Notes under the pieces: generated by a model
What the model saw: only the letters and a program-made list of their open reading frames with translations
The model's database searches: none
What the model was told of the DNA's origin: nothing
From: an uncultured Monoglobus sp.
Lineage (GTDB): Bacteria > Bacillota > Clostridia > Monoglobales > Monoglobaceae
DNA length: 64,000 bases
Direction of reading: 5' to 3'
Assembly: GCA_947625055.1 (NCBI GenBank)
Contig: CANQMT010000003.1
Location: forward strand, 1 to 64,000
Shown here: positions 13,201 to 28,200 of the stretch, piece by piece
Layout: the number at the start of each line of letters is the position of its first letter
Numbering within the stretch: position 1 is the stretch's first letter
Made by a program: the position numbers and the translations under genes

Positions 13201-16200
13201 AGCGTTCCGGGTTACACCTTCCTCGGCTGGTCGGAAGATAAGATCGATGCGGTTGATACCCACGCCAAAGAAGCGGCGGCGAAAGAAAAAATAGTAACAA
13301 GTGTTACCATTGACGGAGAAGATGCCACCGTCTACGCGGTATGGGCCGAGGATAAGAAAAACGCCGCAGACGGCACGGAGACCGGCGACGGAATTCCCGA
13401 CTACAAGCAGGTATTCTATAACGCGGGCCTGGCGGGCACAAGTGGCGATTTCTATGGCACGGTTCCCCATGACCCCACGCCGTATGACGATAAGGCCGAA
13501 GTAGTTGTAAAGGCTCCCGAAGATGAATTCTCGTGGACTGATGTCAGCGGCGATACCTATACCTTTATTGGCTGGAGCTTCGTGATCCAAGATAGCGCGA
13601 CAGCGGAATACAAACACGCGATCATGCCGCCGGGCTATGAGTTCACCATGGCCGATGAGATCAAAATGGAAGGCTATGAAGAAGAAGTACACAATCATAG
13701 CAGCAAGGGCGGAGTGACACTGTTCGCGATCTGGGCTAAGGACGCGATCTACAGAGTAAAATATAATCCGAACACCGAAGGCGTCGGCGTCAGCGGAACG
13801 GCAAGCGAAGTGTATTATTCCACATATCACGCGCTCGGCAGCACGGCGATGCTTGACACCGCGATAAGCGAAAGCATAACCGTTCCCACCGGCGCGGCGT
13901 TCGCGGGCTGGACGCAGGATGATACTTATAAATCAGCCACGGAAATGCCGTATGAAAAAATTGATCCCGAAAAGCTTGTTCACAGTGTTACTTTCACGAG
14001 TGATAAAGTGGGCGCTGACAACACCATTGAAGTGTTCGCGGTATGGGCCGCCGACACATTTAATCCGAGTGGTGAGGGAGGCGACGGCAAACCCGACGCT
14101 TATCAGGTAAAATATGTTGACGGCAAGCCCGAAGGCGTTGAGGCGAGTGTTGAACAAATGCCGTCGGATAATAAAGAGTATACTCCAGGTGAATATGTCG
14201 GAATAAACGACAAAGCCCCCACTCTGGAAGGTTACACCTTCCTCGGCTGGAAGCTGAACGAAGAGAGCACACTGTTGCCGGCGGGCGGAGGATTTCAGAA
14301 GTCGCAGGGCCTCGACACGCTTACCGCGCAGTGGGCAGAGATAACCGACATCTATTCCGTCAAGTATGATGCCAACGACGCAAATGGCGATGTTCCCACA
14401 GGCGGCACAAACTACAGCCTTGAGAGCGTAATTCTCGTTCAGGGCAACACAGGCAGAACCCCGCTCACGAAAAAAGATGCGGTATTTATAGGCTGGAGCC
14501 TTGACAAAAAGACGGAAAATGTCACCGAGAGACCGACTGAAAGATTTTTTGACGCGGGCGCTTCGTTTACTCTTAGTACTTATGAAAGTGATATTAAGGA
14601 AAACACCCTCACGCTCTACGCGGTATGGGCGACGGACGCCGAGGGCGGCAGCGACGGCATTCCCGATTATAATCAAATCATCTATCTGCCCGGAGACGCG
14701 GCAGGCAATGCCAATAATATGCCTCCCGCGCAGTTGATCCAAACGAGTGAAAATAAGGCGTCAAGCATAACTCCCTCGTGGGATAAGCATGACTTTAAAG
14801 GCTGGAAGGTGCAGGACGGCGAGACGACATACAAAGAGGACGCTGATCTGAGCGCTTCGATCAAGCCCGGCAAGGGTCTGGTTCTTGTGGCTCAGTGGAG
14901 CGCAACGGGAATGACGCTGACTTATGACTACAACGGCGGTAAGGTTGGAGAAGACGCCGAAAATCCCGAAGGTCCCAAGACTGTATCTTTCACAACCGAA
15001 AGCGCGGATTACACAAATCATAAGCTGGCGGCGGAAGGTTCTTTTGACGGTCTTACCGCGCTGCCCACAAAAGAAAACGCGATATTCGCGGGTTGGAGCT
15101 TGACGAGATACGAGGCTTCGCTCACGGCTTATCCGAGTGCAGGAGTAATAATAACCGAGGTAAATCTGACGAATTCGCCTACGGTCTACGCGGTATGGCT
15201 GGCGGATGTGAACGACGATAACACACCCGACACTATTGCCGACTGCTATCAGGTATTCTATCACGGCAATGGAAATACCGGCGGAACCGTGCCCGATGCA
15301 AAGACCGATAACAACGATAAGAACGAGTTTAAGGCCGGCGAAAATATCAAGATCGCGGATAAGGGCGATCTTGTAAGAGACGGCGCGATATTCCTCGGCT
15401 GGAGCGAGAAGAACAACTACGGCGCGGCGATCTCGACCCGCAGCGCGGAGGCGGCGATCAAAGAGGACGGCTTCCACGCGGAAGGCGAAACAATGAAGAT
15501 GTACGATCCGCCCCACAGGATCGACCTCTACGCGGTATGGGCGCTTGACAGAAACGGCGACAATATAGCCGATTATCATCAGGTGATCTATGACAGAGGC
15601 TCGGCTCCCGACACGGTTCAAGTGCCGAAAGATGAAAAACAGTATACAAATGAATATAAAAATGTCACGGTTTACGGAAACGATCATACCGAAGTCAATA
15701 ATGGCGCTAAGCCTTATTGGGAGAACCATGACTTCTTAGGCTATGGCCTTAACAGTCAGAATGAAGATGTCGGAATGAAGCCCGATAAGGGCGGTTGGTA
15801 CCAGATCGGCGATAAGTTTGACCTTCCCGACAGAGGCGCTATACTCTACGCGATGTGGGGCGGATTGACGGAAGTAACCATTACATATAATGGTTACTCG
15901 GGTGACACGGGGGCAGCGCCGGAAGAAGAAAAATATCCCAAAGGCGCGTTCGCGGTAGTTAAGGATAATGGAAGCCTTGGACATGACAAAGCCGTGTTTA
16001 TGGGCTGGACCAAGAGTTATCCGGGCGGAATTATAAGCGATTTGGCTAATTTAAGCGGCATTGGCGAGATTATCCGAGCCGGCAGCATACTCCAACTTGA
16101 TAATAATGTCGATCTGTACGCGGTATGGGCGACTGACGCCAAGGGCGGCGAAAACGGCAATACTCCGGACGGAGCCGCGGACTATATGCAGGTGTTCTAC

Positions 16201-19200
16201 ACAAAGGGAACATGCAGCAATCCGAATATCAAAGCGCCGATCGATCCGACCGAGTATAATGAAGGCGACACGATCGTTCTCCGCGATCTGAGCGGCGATG
16301 GATTCGTAAACGGAATGTGCAGCGTCGATCACAGAACATTCCTCGGCTGGAAATTGCAGGGCGGCGACGACGACAACACATACAAGCCCGGCGACACGAT
16401 CACTTTGAAAAAAGACAACTATGCCACATACGCCGGCAAGACGTTTGTGGCCCAGTGGGATGACACCTATACGATCAAGTATGCCGCCAACAACGGAACG
16501 GAAGAGAATAAAGTAGGCGGCAGCTACAGAAACGGCGATAGCTTTATCGTGCAGGGCCACGGCGATTGGTCAATGAATAACGCCGTATTTATCGGCTGGA
16601 GCTTAGATCAGGGATCGCAGCCCGTGAAATCGGCGCCGACCGGACTTTACGCTGATGGTCAAAAGGTTGAAATCAACAGTGTTGTTGAAAAAGCCGACAG
16701 TACAAAGACTATCACGCTTTACGCTCAGTGGGCGCAGGATAAATACAGCGTTGACCCGAACGCGGAAAAAGTTGAAACGCCCGACAATATCCCCGATTAC
16801 GAGCAGGTGATCTACTTTGTAAACGACACGGCGCATGAAAGCGAGTTTAGTCTGACGCCTCCGCGCGACACCAAGCGCTATAAACAAGGCGAGAGCGTAA
16901 CCGTCAGGGGTATGTCCGACCACAGCAACGGCGACCATAGGGCGCATAAGTTTATCGGCTGGTCCACAACGCAGGGCGCAACGACGAAAGAGCAAGTTGA
17001 ATATGATCCAAACGATCCGAGTAAGCAAAGCTTCAATATGCCTGCGAACGGCATGGTGCTCTACGCGGTATGGGAAAACGCGGAAATAAGCACCGCGACC
17101 CTGACATACAACGGCAATGGCAACAACGGCGGAACTGAACCCGACGCAGTGACATATGACGTTGGCGAATCGGTAGAGAAGCTGGACGAAAACAGCAGAA
17201 ATCTCCAGAGAGACGGTGCGGTATGGGTCGGCTGGAGCATGGCTCAGCATGACCCGATCACCACGTCAAAGGGACTTGACTACAGAGTGACCTTGCCGCT
17301 GAAAATGGACAGCGATATTACGGTTTACGCTCTGTGGGCAGCCGACGAAAACAAAGACGGCACACCCGACTACTATCAGGTCAAGTATGACGGCAACGCG
17401 GGCGAAGATGTTAAGGATCTGCCCGTTGACGGTGGAAAATATGATTTGTCGGATAATAAGACCGTAACGGTTGAAGAAGGAACCCCGACCCGCGATGGAT
17501 ACAGATTCGACGGCTGGAGCCTGAACGATCCGACAGGCAGCGACAGCGGAAAATATAACGACAGCGACAACCTCAGATTCTATAAGGTAGGCGACACATT
17601 CACAAAGAACGATAAGCTTGATGTGCTTTACGCGATCTGGTCAAAGGATTATACTCTGAAATATGATCCCAATGGAGGCGAGGGTTCGATCGACTCCGTC
17701 ACCGGAAAGCACACCGGAGAGAGCGCGGATGTTGATAAGAACGCGGACGGAAATATCCACAGAAACGGTCATAAGTTCTTGGGCTGGTCCGAGACGAAGA
17801 CCGAGGTCGTTAAAACCTATACCGACTATGTTCAGGTTCAGTTCGCGGGCGAAAAAGTCACGTTCACCGACGGCGACATTACACTGTACGCGGTATGGGC
17901 CGAGGATAACCTCACGCCCGGCGATGACAGTAAAGGCGACGGAACAGCCGACTTCTATCAGTACGGCTATTTCCCGAACAAGCCGGACGGCGCTTCGGGA
18001 AATGTTGAAAACATGCCCGAGCAGCCGACAGGAACATTTGAGCCCGACAGCATGATACCGCTGAGCACAACGGTTCCCACCCTCGAGGGCTACAACTTCG
18101 TGGGCTGGAGCCTTAACTCCGACGGCAAGGACGGCAGAAATAGAAATATAGTTACAGGCTCGTTCTCAAAGAATAACAGCTTTGACAAGCTGTACGCGAT
18201 CTGGGCTGGCTCGTTCACTTTGACTTATGAAGAGAATGGCGGAAGCGGCGGCCCCGCGGTTAAAGACCATATCAGCAGCGGCACCTATGTGACATTCGAC
18301 GCGACGAAACCGACGCGCGAAGGCTTTGTATTCCTTGGCTGGACAAAGGATAAAACCGCGAACGGCAAGACCTACGGCGACGGAACAGCTCTGCCCGAAA
18401 TGCCGAACGGACTGCGCATAGAAGAAGACACCACGGTTTACGCGGTATGGGCGAGCGACAGCTTCAATTCGGCGACGCCTGATCCCGGCACACCCGAGGT
18501 GACTCCCGAGCCGAATGACGATGTTGCAGACCTCTATCAGGTTCAGTATATCGCGAGCAAGCCCGTTGGCGCGGTAGGGGTTGTGCAGAATGTTCCGGTT
18601 GACACGGATAAGCACGAACCGGGCGCTTCCGTCGCGATCCGCAGCGCAAACGGCGCGGCACCCACTCTTGAGCATTACACCTTCAAGGGCTGGTGCCTGA
18701 ATGTTGATCCGTACGCCGAAAGAGCGGGCGATATTGAAAGCAATACATACCAGATAGGTCAGGTATTCTCAAAGAAGCCGCAGCTCGATAAGCTGTACGC
18801 GGTATGGAGCAGCGATGACGAAGTGACGCTCAAATATGACGGAAACGGCAATACCGCTGAAACATCAAGCAAAGTTCCGCCCGACGAGACTCACGTGAGA
18901 AACACAACGGCTTCGCTTGCCGATACGAGCGATTTGGGTCTCAAGAGAGATAACGCCGTTCTGCTCGGCTGGAGCAGTGAAGCGCATGAGCCGATAACAA
19001 ACGCGAACGCTGTTGAGCTTAAAATGGACGCTGTTCTGATGAGTGACAATGTGACGGTTCACGCGTTGTGGGCCGAGGATAAGATCGGCAAAGACGGAGC
19101 CGACAATATCCCCGATTACTCGCAGTTCGTATATGACGAGAACAAGCCGAGCGGCGCGGGTGACGTGTTCGGAATGCCCGAAAATGACTACACCGCGTAT

Positions 19201-22200
19201 GAAACCGGCGCGGACGTGAAGCTCAAGGCGATGAACGCAGTGCCGACCCTTGCGAATTACACATTCGCGGGCTGGAGCCTCAATGATCCCGAGGGCGGAG
19301 CAATAATCGAGGGCACCGATCAAACGTACGGCGAGGGCGCAAAAAGCTTTACAAAGACCGAAGGTCTTGACACTCTGTACGCGATCTGGCTCGGCGACTA
19401 CAGCCTGAATTATAACCTGAACTACGACGGAGCGACGGACACGCCGAAGGTTGACAACAACAGCGACAGCTATTATCACACGGGCGAAAATGTGGCAAAC
19501 GTTAATACACGCTACACGGAATTGTTCGACGCGAACCCAACCAGAGACGGTTACAAGTTCTTAGGCTGGTCGCGCACCAAGCACGATGACATCACAACCA
19601 ACACCGATCGCGCTCTGGTGACTGACATAGTTACAGATCAGGTAACATTCAGAAGCGGCGACATCAATCTGTACGCAGTATGGGCGCTTGATAAGGACGG
19701 CGAGAGCCACGCATATCCGGGTGGCGGCGACGACGTTGAGGACTACACCCAGTATATCTATGTTGCCAACAAGCCGCTTGGCGCGGCAGAGGCCGAGGTT
19801 CAGAACATGCCCGAGAACGATAAGGGCGGACACAAGACGGGCGATACCATAACGATCAGCTCGTTGACCGCTCCCGAACTCGATGGATATGACTTTATCG
19901 GCTGGAAGCTCAACGACGGCGCGATAATTCCCGGAACCGAAACCGGTGTATATGAAAGCGCGACCTTTACCAAGGGCGACGGTCTTGATGTGCTTGAAGC
20001 GCAGTGGGCAGGATCATACCGCCTGACCTATAACTCCAACTATCAGTCAGGCGATGAGGACACCGCGAAAGACGACAGCGCGCACTATTACAAAGACGAC
20101 AGCGCGCCTTTGGCGGCGAGCGCTCAAAACCTGCCGGACGGAAAGACGTTCACAAAGGACGGCGCGGTATTCCTGGGCTGGACCAAGGCATCTCCCGCGC
20201 CCGGATTGGTGACAAGCCACACGGAGGAGAGAAACGCCGGCATAGTCGGATCCGTTAAGTTTGAAACCGACGACATCGACGTTTACGCCGTTTGGGGCAA
20301 GGATACCAAGGGCGGAGCCGACGGATCCGACGGCAAAGCGGATTACAAGCAGGTATTCTATGACAAGAACACCGAGTCAGAGGATGTCACCGCGCCAACC
20401 GACGCGAACACATACGGAAGCGGCGATCAGGTGACTGTTCAGAGCCTTGACAGAAACGATTACAAGGATCACACCTTCCTCGGCTGGAGCACCAACAAGT
20501 ATTACAACCCCGACGAACCGGGCGATGATAAGCTGTATCAGCCGGGCGATACCTTTAGAGTTGAGAATGAAATCAAATCAACTCCGGACGGTATCACCCT
20601 GTACGCGGTATGGCGCTCGCTCTACAAGGTCGTATATGACCGCAACGGCGCTGACAACGGCGCGCCTAACGAGGGCGGAAACGCTTACGCGCCGGGCGAC
20701 ATGATCGTTCTTCAGAACGAGAACACGCTGACGCGGAATAACGCGGCGTTCATCGGCTGGAGCGAGAAAAAGATTGAAGATCCCGTGACGGCGGAGCCCA
20801 AAGCGGACGATCCGAACGGATTCCACAAGGTGGGAGACAGAATTCCGTTTAAGCTTGACGAGGGAAGCTCCGACACCATGACGGTATACGCGGTATGGGC
20901 TGTAGACAGCAACGACAACAAGACCGCGGATTATCTGGAGCATGTTGTTAAATACAACGTAAACACTCAGATGAGCGGCAATGACGTTTACAATTCACAG
21001 CCCTATCCCCCGGAGGCGGCTGTGGTATTGGATGATTTTGAAGCCGCGAAAGAACATTATAAGGATCAGTTTAAGAAAGAGCTCGAGGCTCCGAGCGGAT
21101 ATGTGCTGATAGGCTGGACCCGGACGAACATAGAGGGCAAAAAATACGACAAGGATAATACCATGGACTTCCCCTTGATCGAGAGCGGACTTATCATGGG
21201 AAATGCGGACGTTACCGTATACGCAGTATGGGCTCAGGATACGTATAATTACAAAGAACCCGGCACGGACGGATCCGACAGCATGCCCGACTTGTATCAG
21301 GTAAGATATGACGCGAACGACGCGGGCGATACTCCGAAGGCTACAAACGTTCCGGTATGCAGCGACCAACACGCGCCCAATACCGAGGTAACGGTTCTTG
21401 GAGTAAACGGCGCGGAGCCGACGCGCGAGGGTTATGTGTTCGCGGGCTGGAGCCTGAATGACCCGAGCGGCAACGGCAAAAAGCTTGACGGCAGTCTCTA
21501 CAGAGTGGGCGACACGTTCACAAAGAGCGCCAAGCTCGATGTTCTGACGGCCATATGGACCAAGGATTACGGCGTGCTCTACCACAACAGCGCGGAGGAA
21601 GACAAGACCGCGCAGGGCAGAAGCACCTATCCCAAGGACGCGGAAGCGCAGTTCTCGACTCTTGATCAGATCAAGACCGAAGGCTTTGACAGATCGGGCG
21701 AGGGTCTGGCGTTCGTCGGCTGGACGCTTGACAACAGCATCGGCACGAACGGCGTTGTGACAAGCCTTGACGATCTTAAAAAGGGCGAGGAAAGCGTGCT
21801 TTCGACCTCATTCAAGTTCAGTGACGAGAATGTCGGAAAGTACATAACAGACGACGACCTTACGCTTGACGTATACGCGCTGTGGGCGGAGGACGCCTAC
21901 GGCGGCGGAAGCGATCCCGATGTTCCGCAGGCGGATAAGACGGCCGACATGTATCAGGTTAAGTATGACGCCAATATTCCCGCTGATCAGCCGGGAGTAA
22001 CGGCTGAGAACATTCCGGTCGACAGCGGAAAATACGAGGCGGGAATTCTCGTCACGGTGATCTCGGCAGGCGGCATGCCGCACCGCGGTATGTATAACGG
22101 CCAGGCCTACAGCTTCGCGGGCTGGAGCAACAATAAGGATTATGAGATAGGCGGCGAAAACGCCGAGGGTGACTTCCTTAAAAACGCGGGAGAAACATTC

Positions 22201-25200
22201 ACCAAGTCGGTGGGTCTTGACACCTTGTACGCCATTTGGACAACGGACAGCTTCGCCTACTCCGTGGAGTATAACTACGATTGGGACAAGGATAAAGGCT
22301 GGACGAATAAGGCGAAGGTCAGGGACGGCAGCGACGCTCCTGCTGATGATTCGTCATACGCCAGAGGCCAGGCGGTAACGCTGCTCGGCGGCGACAGCCT
22401 CGAAAAGGAAGGCGCGGTATTTATCGGCTGGACAAGAAACAGCGTTATCGGCGAAGATCAGCTCAACGCTAACGGAAACGTTACCAAAGAGCCTACGAGC
22501 AACTTCTTTAAGGCGGCTGCTCAGGCACAGATGCAGCCCAGTAACACGACGGGCAGCACAAAGATGATCATGTACGCCGTATGGGCCGAAGACTCCAACA
22601 AGGACGGAGTTGCGGATTATACTCAGATCATCTACGATCCGGGAACCGCGGGCGACGACGCTAAGGGAATGCCCGTTATGTCAACGGCGGTAACTCCGAA
22701 TTCCGACGCAAGTCTGGCGAGCACGCGTCCCACATGGACGGGACACACATTCGGCGGATGGAAGATCATCAAGCCCGAAACGGCGATCGACAGTATGACG
22801 TATCAGCCGGGCGGACAGATACATGTTCCCGCCGAGGGCCTGACCGTTCAGGCGGTATGGGATGACACCTACAGCGTTATCTATCATTCCAACTCCGGCG
22901 ACGAGACGGATGCAGACGTTGTCGCCGAGGATAAGTACCACAATCCGGGCGAGAGCGTGACGCTCAGCGAGGAATTCCAGAACAACGATATCAAGAGCAA
23001 GCAAAAGGGCAAGAACCTGCTGTTCATCGGCTGGACAAAGACCGAACCCGGCGCCGACAAGGGCTACGGCTACGGCGGCGCGGGCGACACAAAGCCGATC
23101 CCGACGCTTGAGACATCGGTTACGATCGAGGGCAAAGCGAATGTTGACGTATACGCCGTATGGGCGGTCGATAATTACAGTTATAAGCAGCCCGGAACAG
23201 AGGGCGCCGATGATTATCCCGACATGTATCAGGTTAAATATGACAAGAACTGCGATGATGAAGTTGCCCACATGCCCGTATGCAGCGACACGCACATGCC
23301 GAACACGGACGAGACGGTTCTGGGCGACGGCGGATTTGAGCCGACGCGCGAGCATTACGCGTTTGACGGCTGGAGCCTGAACGACCCGAGCGGCAACGGC
23401 AAAAAGCCTGACGGCAGCCTTTACAGGATCGGCGACGTGTTCCGCAAGAGCGATAAGCTTGACGTGCTCTACGCGGTATGGCACAAACTCAGCGAGGTTA
23501 CTTTGACCTATGACGGCAACGGTAAAACCGGCGGAGATGTTCCGGATCCCGAGATCCATGAGCAAAACAGCGTTACGCAGCTCGCGGAAAATACCAAGAA
23601 CCTCACAAGAGAAAAAGCGATATTCAAGGGCTGGAGCGAGCTCAGGCACGATCCGATCACATCGAAGGCGGCGGAGGAACTGGCGGTGACGTCGGTTACT
23701 CTCGGCACGAGCAACAAGACGGTTTACGCGCTGTGGGCGGCTGACAGTTACGGCAGCGGCACAAACAGCGATCCGCAGCCCGACAATATTGAGGATTACT
23801 ATCAGTACAGATACGACGCCAATCTCGACAGCGTCGGCGGAATCGGAACCGTCGAGGGTATGCCGAACGATCCGAGCGGCAGATACGACGCGGGAAGTCA
23901 GATCACTCTGCCCGAAAGCACGGCGGCGCCCGCGCTCAGCGGCTACACCTTCCGCGGTTGGAGCCTCAATGATCCCGAGGGCAACAATATTATAGTAGGA
24001 ACCGAGAATGGAACCTACGAAGAGATCCCCAACGCGTTCGTGAAGACAGACGGTCTTGACGTGCTCTATGCCGTTTGGGACGGCGAGTACAGTCTGAAGT
24101 ATGATCTTAAGTACAGCCTTGACGAGCTGAGCGAAATCAGCGGCACGGTTGACGACGCGACAATATACTACCATAACACTTCCGTGACCCTTGACAAGAC
24201 CGAGATCAAGGAGATCGACGAGAAGACGAGCGGACTCACGTTTGTCGGCTGGAGCAAGACAAAGCCGACAAAGGTTGTAGACAGCAGCAGTGACCTTAAT
24301 GATCTTGAAATGGTCGAAAGCGTCACATTCGGCTACAAAAACGAGACGGTATACGCGGTATGGGCGGTCGATACCAACAACGATAGGGATGCTTCGGATA
24401 AGAACGGCGATAATATCCCCGACTACTATCAGTACAGATATGACGCCAATCTGCCCGCGGAAGGAACCGTTCAGGGAATTCCGAGCGTTCCGCTCGATAC
24501 AAAGTACACCGCGGGTCAAAACATAACAATACCCAACAGCGCGCCCACATTCGACAAATACAGATTTGTGGGCTGGAGCCTCAACGATTCCAAGGGCGGC
24601 AACATCAGAGTAGGATCGTTCACCAAGACCGATAAGTTCGATGTGCTGTACGCGATCTGGGAGCTTATACCCACATACAAGCTCATTTATGATCCAAACG
24701 GAGAGAGTTATGAGATCACAGGCTCTATTCCCGAGGTTGACGGAAATCCTGTCAATACCGAGATCACGCTTGAATCAAATGACGACGCGCGTATCAAGAA
24801 GCAGGGCAGAACGTGGATAGGCTGGACGCTCACAAAGCACGGAGACATATCAAATCTCGACGTTCTTAATGAGATAACCGACAGAGTTACGAGCGTGACG
24901 TTCACCTCGCCCGCCAATATCACGGTTTACGCGCTGTGGGCGGTTGATGAGAACGGCAGCAGCAGCTCCGTGACCCCCGCGACGCCGACGCCGGATCCGG
25001 ACGTATCGCCCGATCCCGACGCGACGCCCGCTCCCACGGCTGCTCCGATAGCTCCCGACGGCGTTCCCGACTATTATCAGTTCAGATATGACGAGAACAA
25101 GCCGAGACTCGCGAGCGGCAGCAATGTTGAGAACATGCCGGCAAGAGACGCCACAAAGTATGACGCGGGAAGACCCGTTACTCTGGCGGAGTCAAAGACG

Positions 25201-28200
25201 GCTCCCACGCTTGACGGCTACACATTCATGGGCTGGAGCCTTAACGATCCGAGAGGAAAAAATATTCTGAGCGGAACCGAAAACGGCATATACGGCGCGG
25301 ACATTACATTTAACAAAGGCAGCGGCGAGGATGTTCTCTACGCGATATGGTCGGGCGCTTACGGACTCCATTACGACAATAACGGAGGCGCCGGAACGAT
25401 CACAGATGACAATCCGTACAACAACGGCAACATGGTAACTCTCAGCGACAATAAGGGCGCCGAGGGAGCTCCGATAATGACAAGAAGCGGCGCCGTATGG
25501 CTCGGCTGGACCGAATCCGCGGTACATGATATTATAAACGGATTTAAGGCGGAAGCAGCCGTTCAAGACAAAGTAACGGAGATAACCTTCCCGAGAAGCG
25601 ACGTCACCGTATACGCGCTGTGGGCAAAGGATACGCTGAGCGCTCCGTACGGCACAAACGGCGGCGACGGAATACCCGATTACAGACAGGTATTCTACAA
25701 CAAGAACTTTGTTGACACCAACAGTTCGGTTGAGGCGCCCAAGGACGGCAAAGAGTGCAGCTTGAACGAGAGAGTCGTTGTGCAGAGTCTCGACAAGAAC
25801 GAGCGTACAGGCTACACCTTCCTCGGATGGAGCACAAATCCGAGCGCGGGAGAGGCTGACAGCCTCTATAATTCGGGCGATTGGTTCTCGATGCCCGATA
25901 ATCCGGACGGCGTAACGCTCTACGCGATATGGCGCGCGAATTACGGCGTTGTATATAACGGAAACGGAAACACCGACGGCGATGCGCCCGTAAGCGACGC
26001 GATTTACGGACCGGGTTCGGAGTTCAATCTGCAGGGTCAGGGAACGCTCAAGAAGTCCAAAGCCGTATTCGCCGGCTGGGTTGACAGCAACAGCGCCGGA
26101 AAATATATCGGAACGACTATCACCGAGGTTCCCGGAAGCGAAGTTTGGGCTCCGGGTCATCACACGGCGTTTATCGGCGACAGCGATAAGCCCGAGACCA
26201 TGACGCTGTACGCGGTATGGGCGGCCGATGAAAACGAGGACGGCGTACCGGATTACAGCCAGGTATTCTACGAGGCGGGCGCGAGCGGCGAAGTCGTTTA
26301 CAACATGCCCGATCCCCACACCGGCGTTGTCGGTGAGACAACATCCGTAGCGCGTCAGACCCCCGCGAGAGTCGGATATAACTTCGCGGGCTGGACGACC
26401 GAAAGCCTTACACCCGATGAAAACGGACAGACCTATGGATATGACCGGACGGCGAGACAGGTATCGCACTTCAACATGCCGAACCACAGCGTTGTATTCA
26501 CCGCGCAGTGGACGCCGGTTGATCTGGAGATCTACTATGAAGCGGCGGGCGGATCGATTATTCACGACGACGTTCCGGGTGACAATGATATGGTAACGCA
26601 CACGCATATCTATCCCGACACTCCGCTTGTTTACGGCGAGACTGTAGAACTCTATAATCCCGCGAATACGCCCAAAGTCCAGATGAAGCTTGACGGCGCG
26701 GTATTCGAGGGCTGGAGCCTTACCGACACCGTGAATGAGGACGGAAGCGCGGTCAAGTACGCGAGAAAAGAGGCTATGCCTCCGCTCATCACTCAGATAG
26801 ACGAGCTGACGCAGCCGGTTGTTGTATACGCGGTATGGGCGGCTGACTCATTCAGCGCGGATCCCGATAAGCCGAACGGTGACGGTGTGCCCGACTACAC
26901 GCAGGTTCGCTACGACGGAAACGGCAGTGGCGACACCGTCACCGGCGTTCCCACCGACAACGGCAAGTACACGCCGGGCAGCACGGTTGACCTGCAGGTC
27001 GGCACACCCGTAAGAGACGGCTATGAGTTCATCGGCTGGAGCCTGAACGAGCCCAACGGAACAACGGCGGTTGACAAGAGCTTCACCAAGAGCGACGGAC
27101 TTGACGTTCTGTACGCGATATGGAGCAGCGGCGAGTATAAGATCAAGTACCACGCCAACACCAACGCGAGCGAAAACGCCGAGACGGATATTTACGAGTC
27201 TGAGGAGGCATACGGCTCCAATAGGAGTGTCGCGCTTGCCGAAAGCATCACATGGGCCGACAGCAAGACCGGATTTGCGGCGCCCAAGGGTTACGCGTTC
27301 GCGGGCTGGAGCGCGACAAAGCCCGACAAGCAGACCTACGATGACGGCGAAAAGCTTCCCGAGCTCAGCAAATACGTGACGTTCGGAACATCCGACATCG
27401 ACGTATACGCGGTATGGGCCGAGGATAAGAGCGGCACCAACAACAGCGGAGGCGAGCCCGGAACGGAGCCCGACAACATTCCCGACCGTTATCAGGTGCG
27501 CTATGTCGGCGGCCTGACTCCCGAGCAGATCGCGGCGGGCGAGAAGGTAACGGGAATTCCCGTTGACAACAAGCCTTACAGCGCGAATGAAGATGTTACG
27601 GTAAAATCCGACGAAAACGGAGTTCCGACGACCACGCTCAAACTCAACGGCGTTCCGTATGTATTCAGCGGCTGGAAGCTCAATGACGGCGAAGTATACC
27701 GGCCCGGCGGAACCTTCAAGAAGTCCGACGGACTTGATGTCCTCACGGCTCAGTGGACGGTCGCGGAGAATATCTACAGCGTTGTCTACGACGCGAACGG
27801 CGGCGTAAAGGTTGACCCGAGCAGCGATATGCCTAACGATCCGCTCAAGTACGCTTTGAATGAGCAGATCACAACGGCGGCGGGCGACAACCTCAAGAAG
27901 GACGGCGCGGTATTCATCGGCTGGGTTAAGAAGGCCGATTATGACGCGAACGCTGATTACTTCAAGAGTGTGATCGATAAACAGCCCGATGATGAGACGC
28001 AGGCGAGGATCCACGGCGCAGGAACGTTGGTTGAGCTGGTTCCCGACGGCGGCGCGAGCGTGACAATGACGCTGTACGCTGTATGGGCGGCTGACGTTGA
28101 CAGCGACGGTTCCGCCGATTACCTCGAGCACAGAGTCGTATATGACGCGAATCTGGGCGATGCAGACGCGGCAGCGGCGAATGTTAAGCACATTCCTGTT

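Noticed and set aside
22681-24519. Long minus-strand open frame (612 codons) inside the 31-kb gene
   Set aside because: Many such antisense frames run along both giant genes. They follow from the Asp/Gly/Ala-rich codon use of the repeats, lack ribosome sites, and share no recognisable domain.
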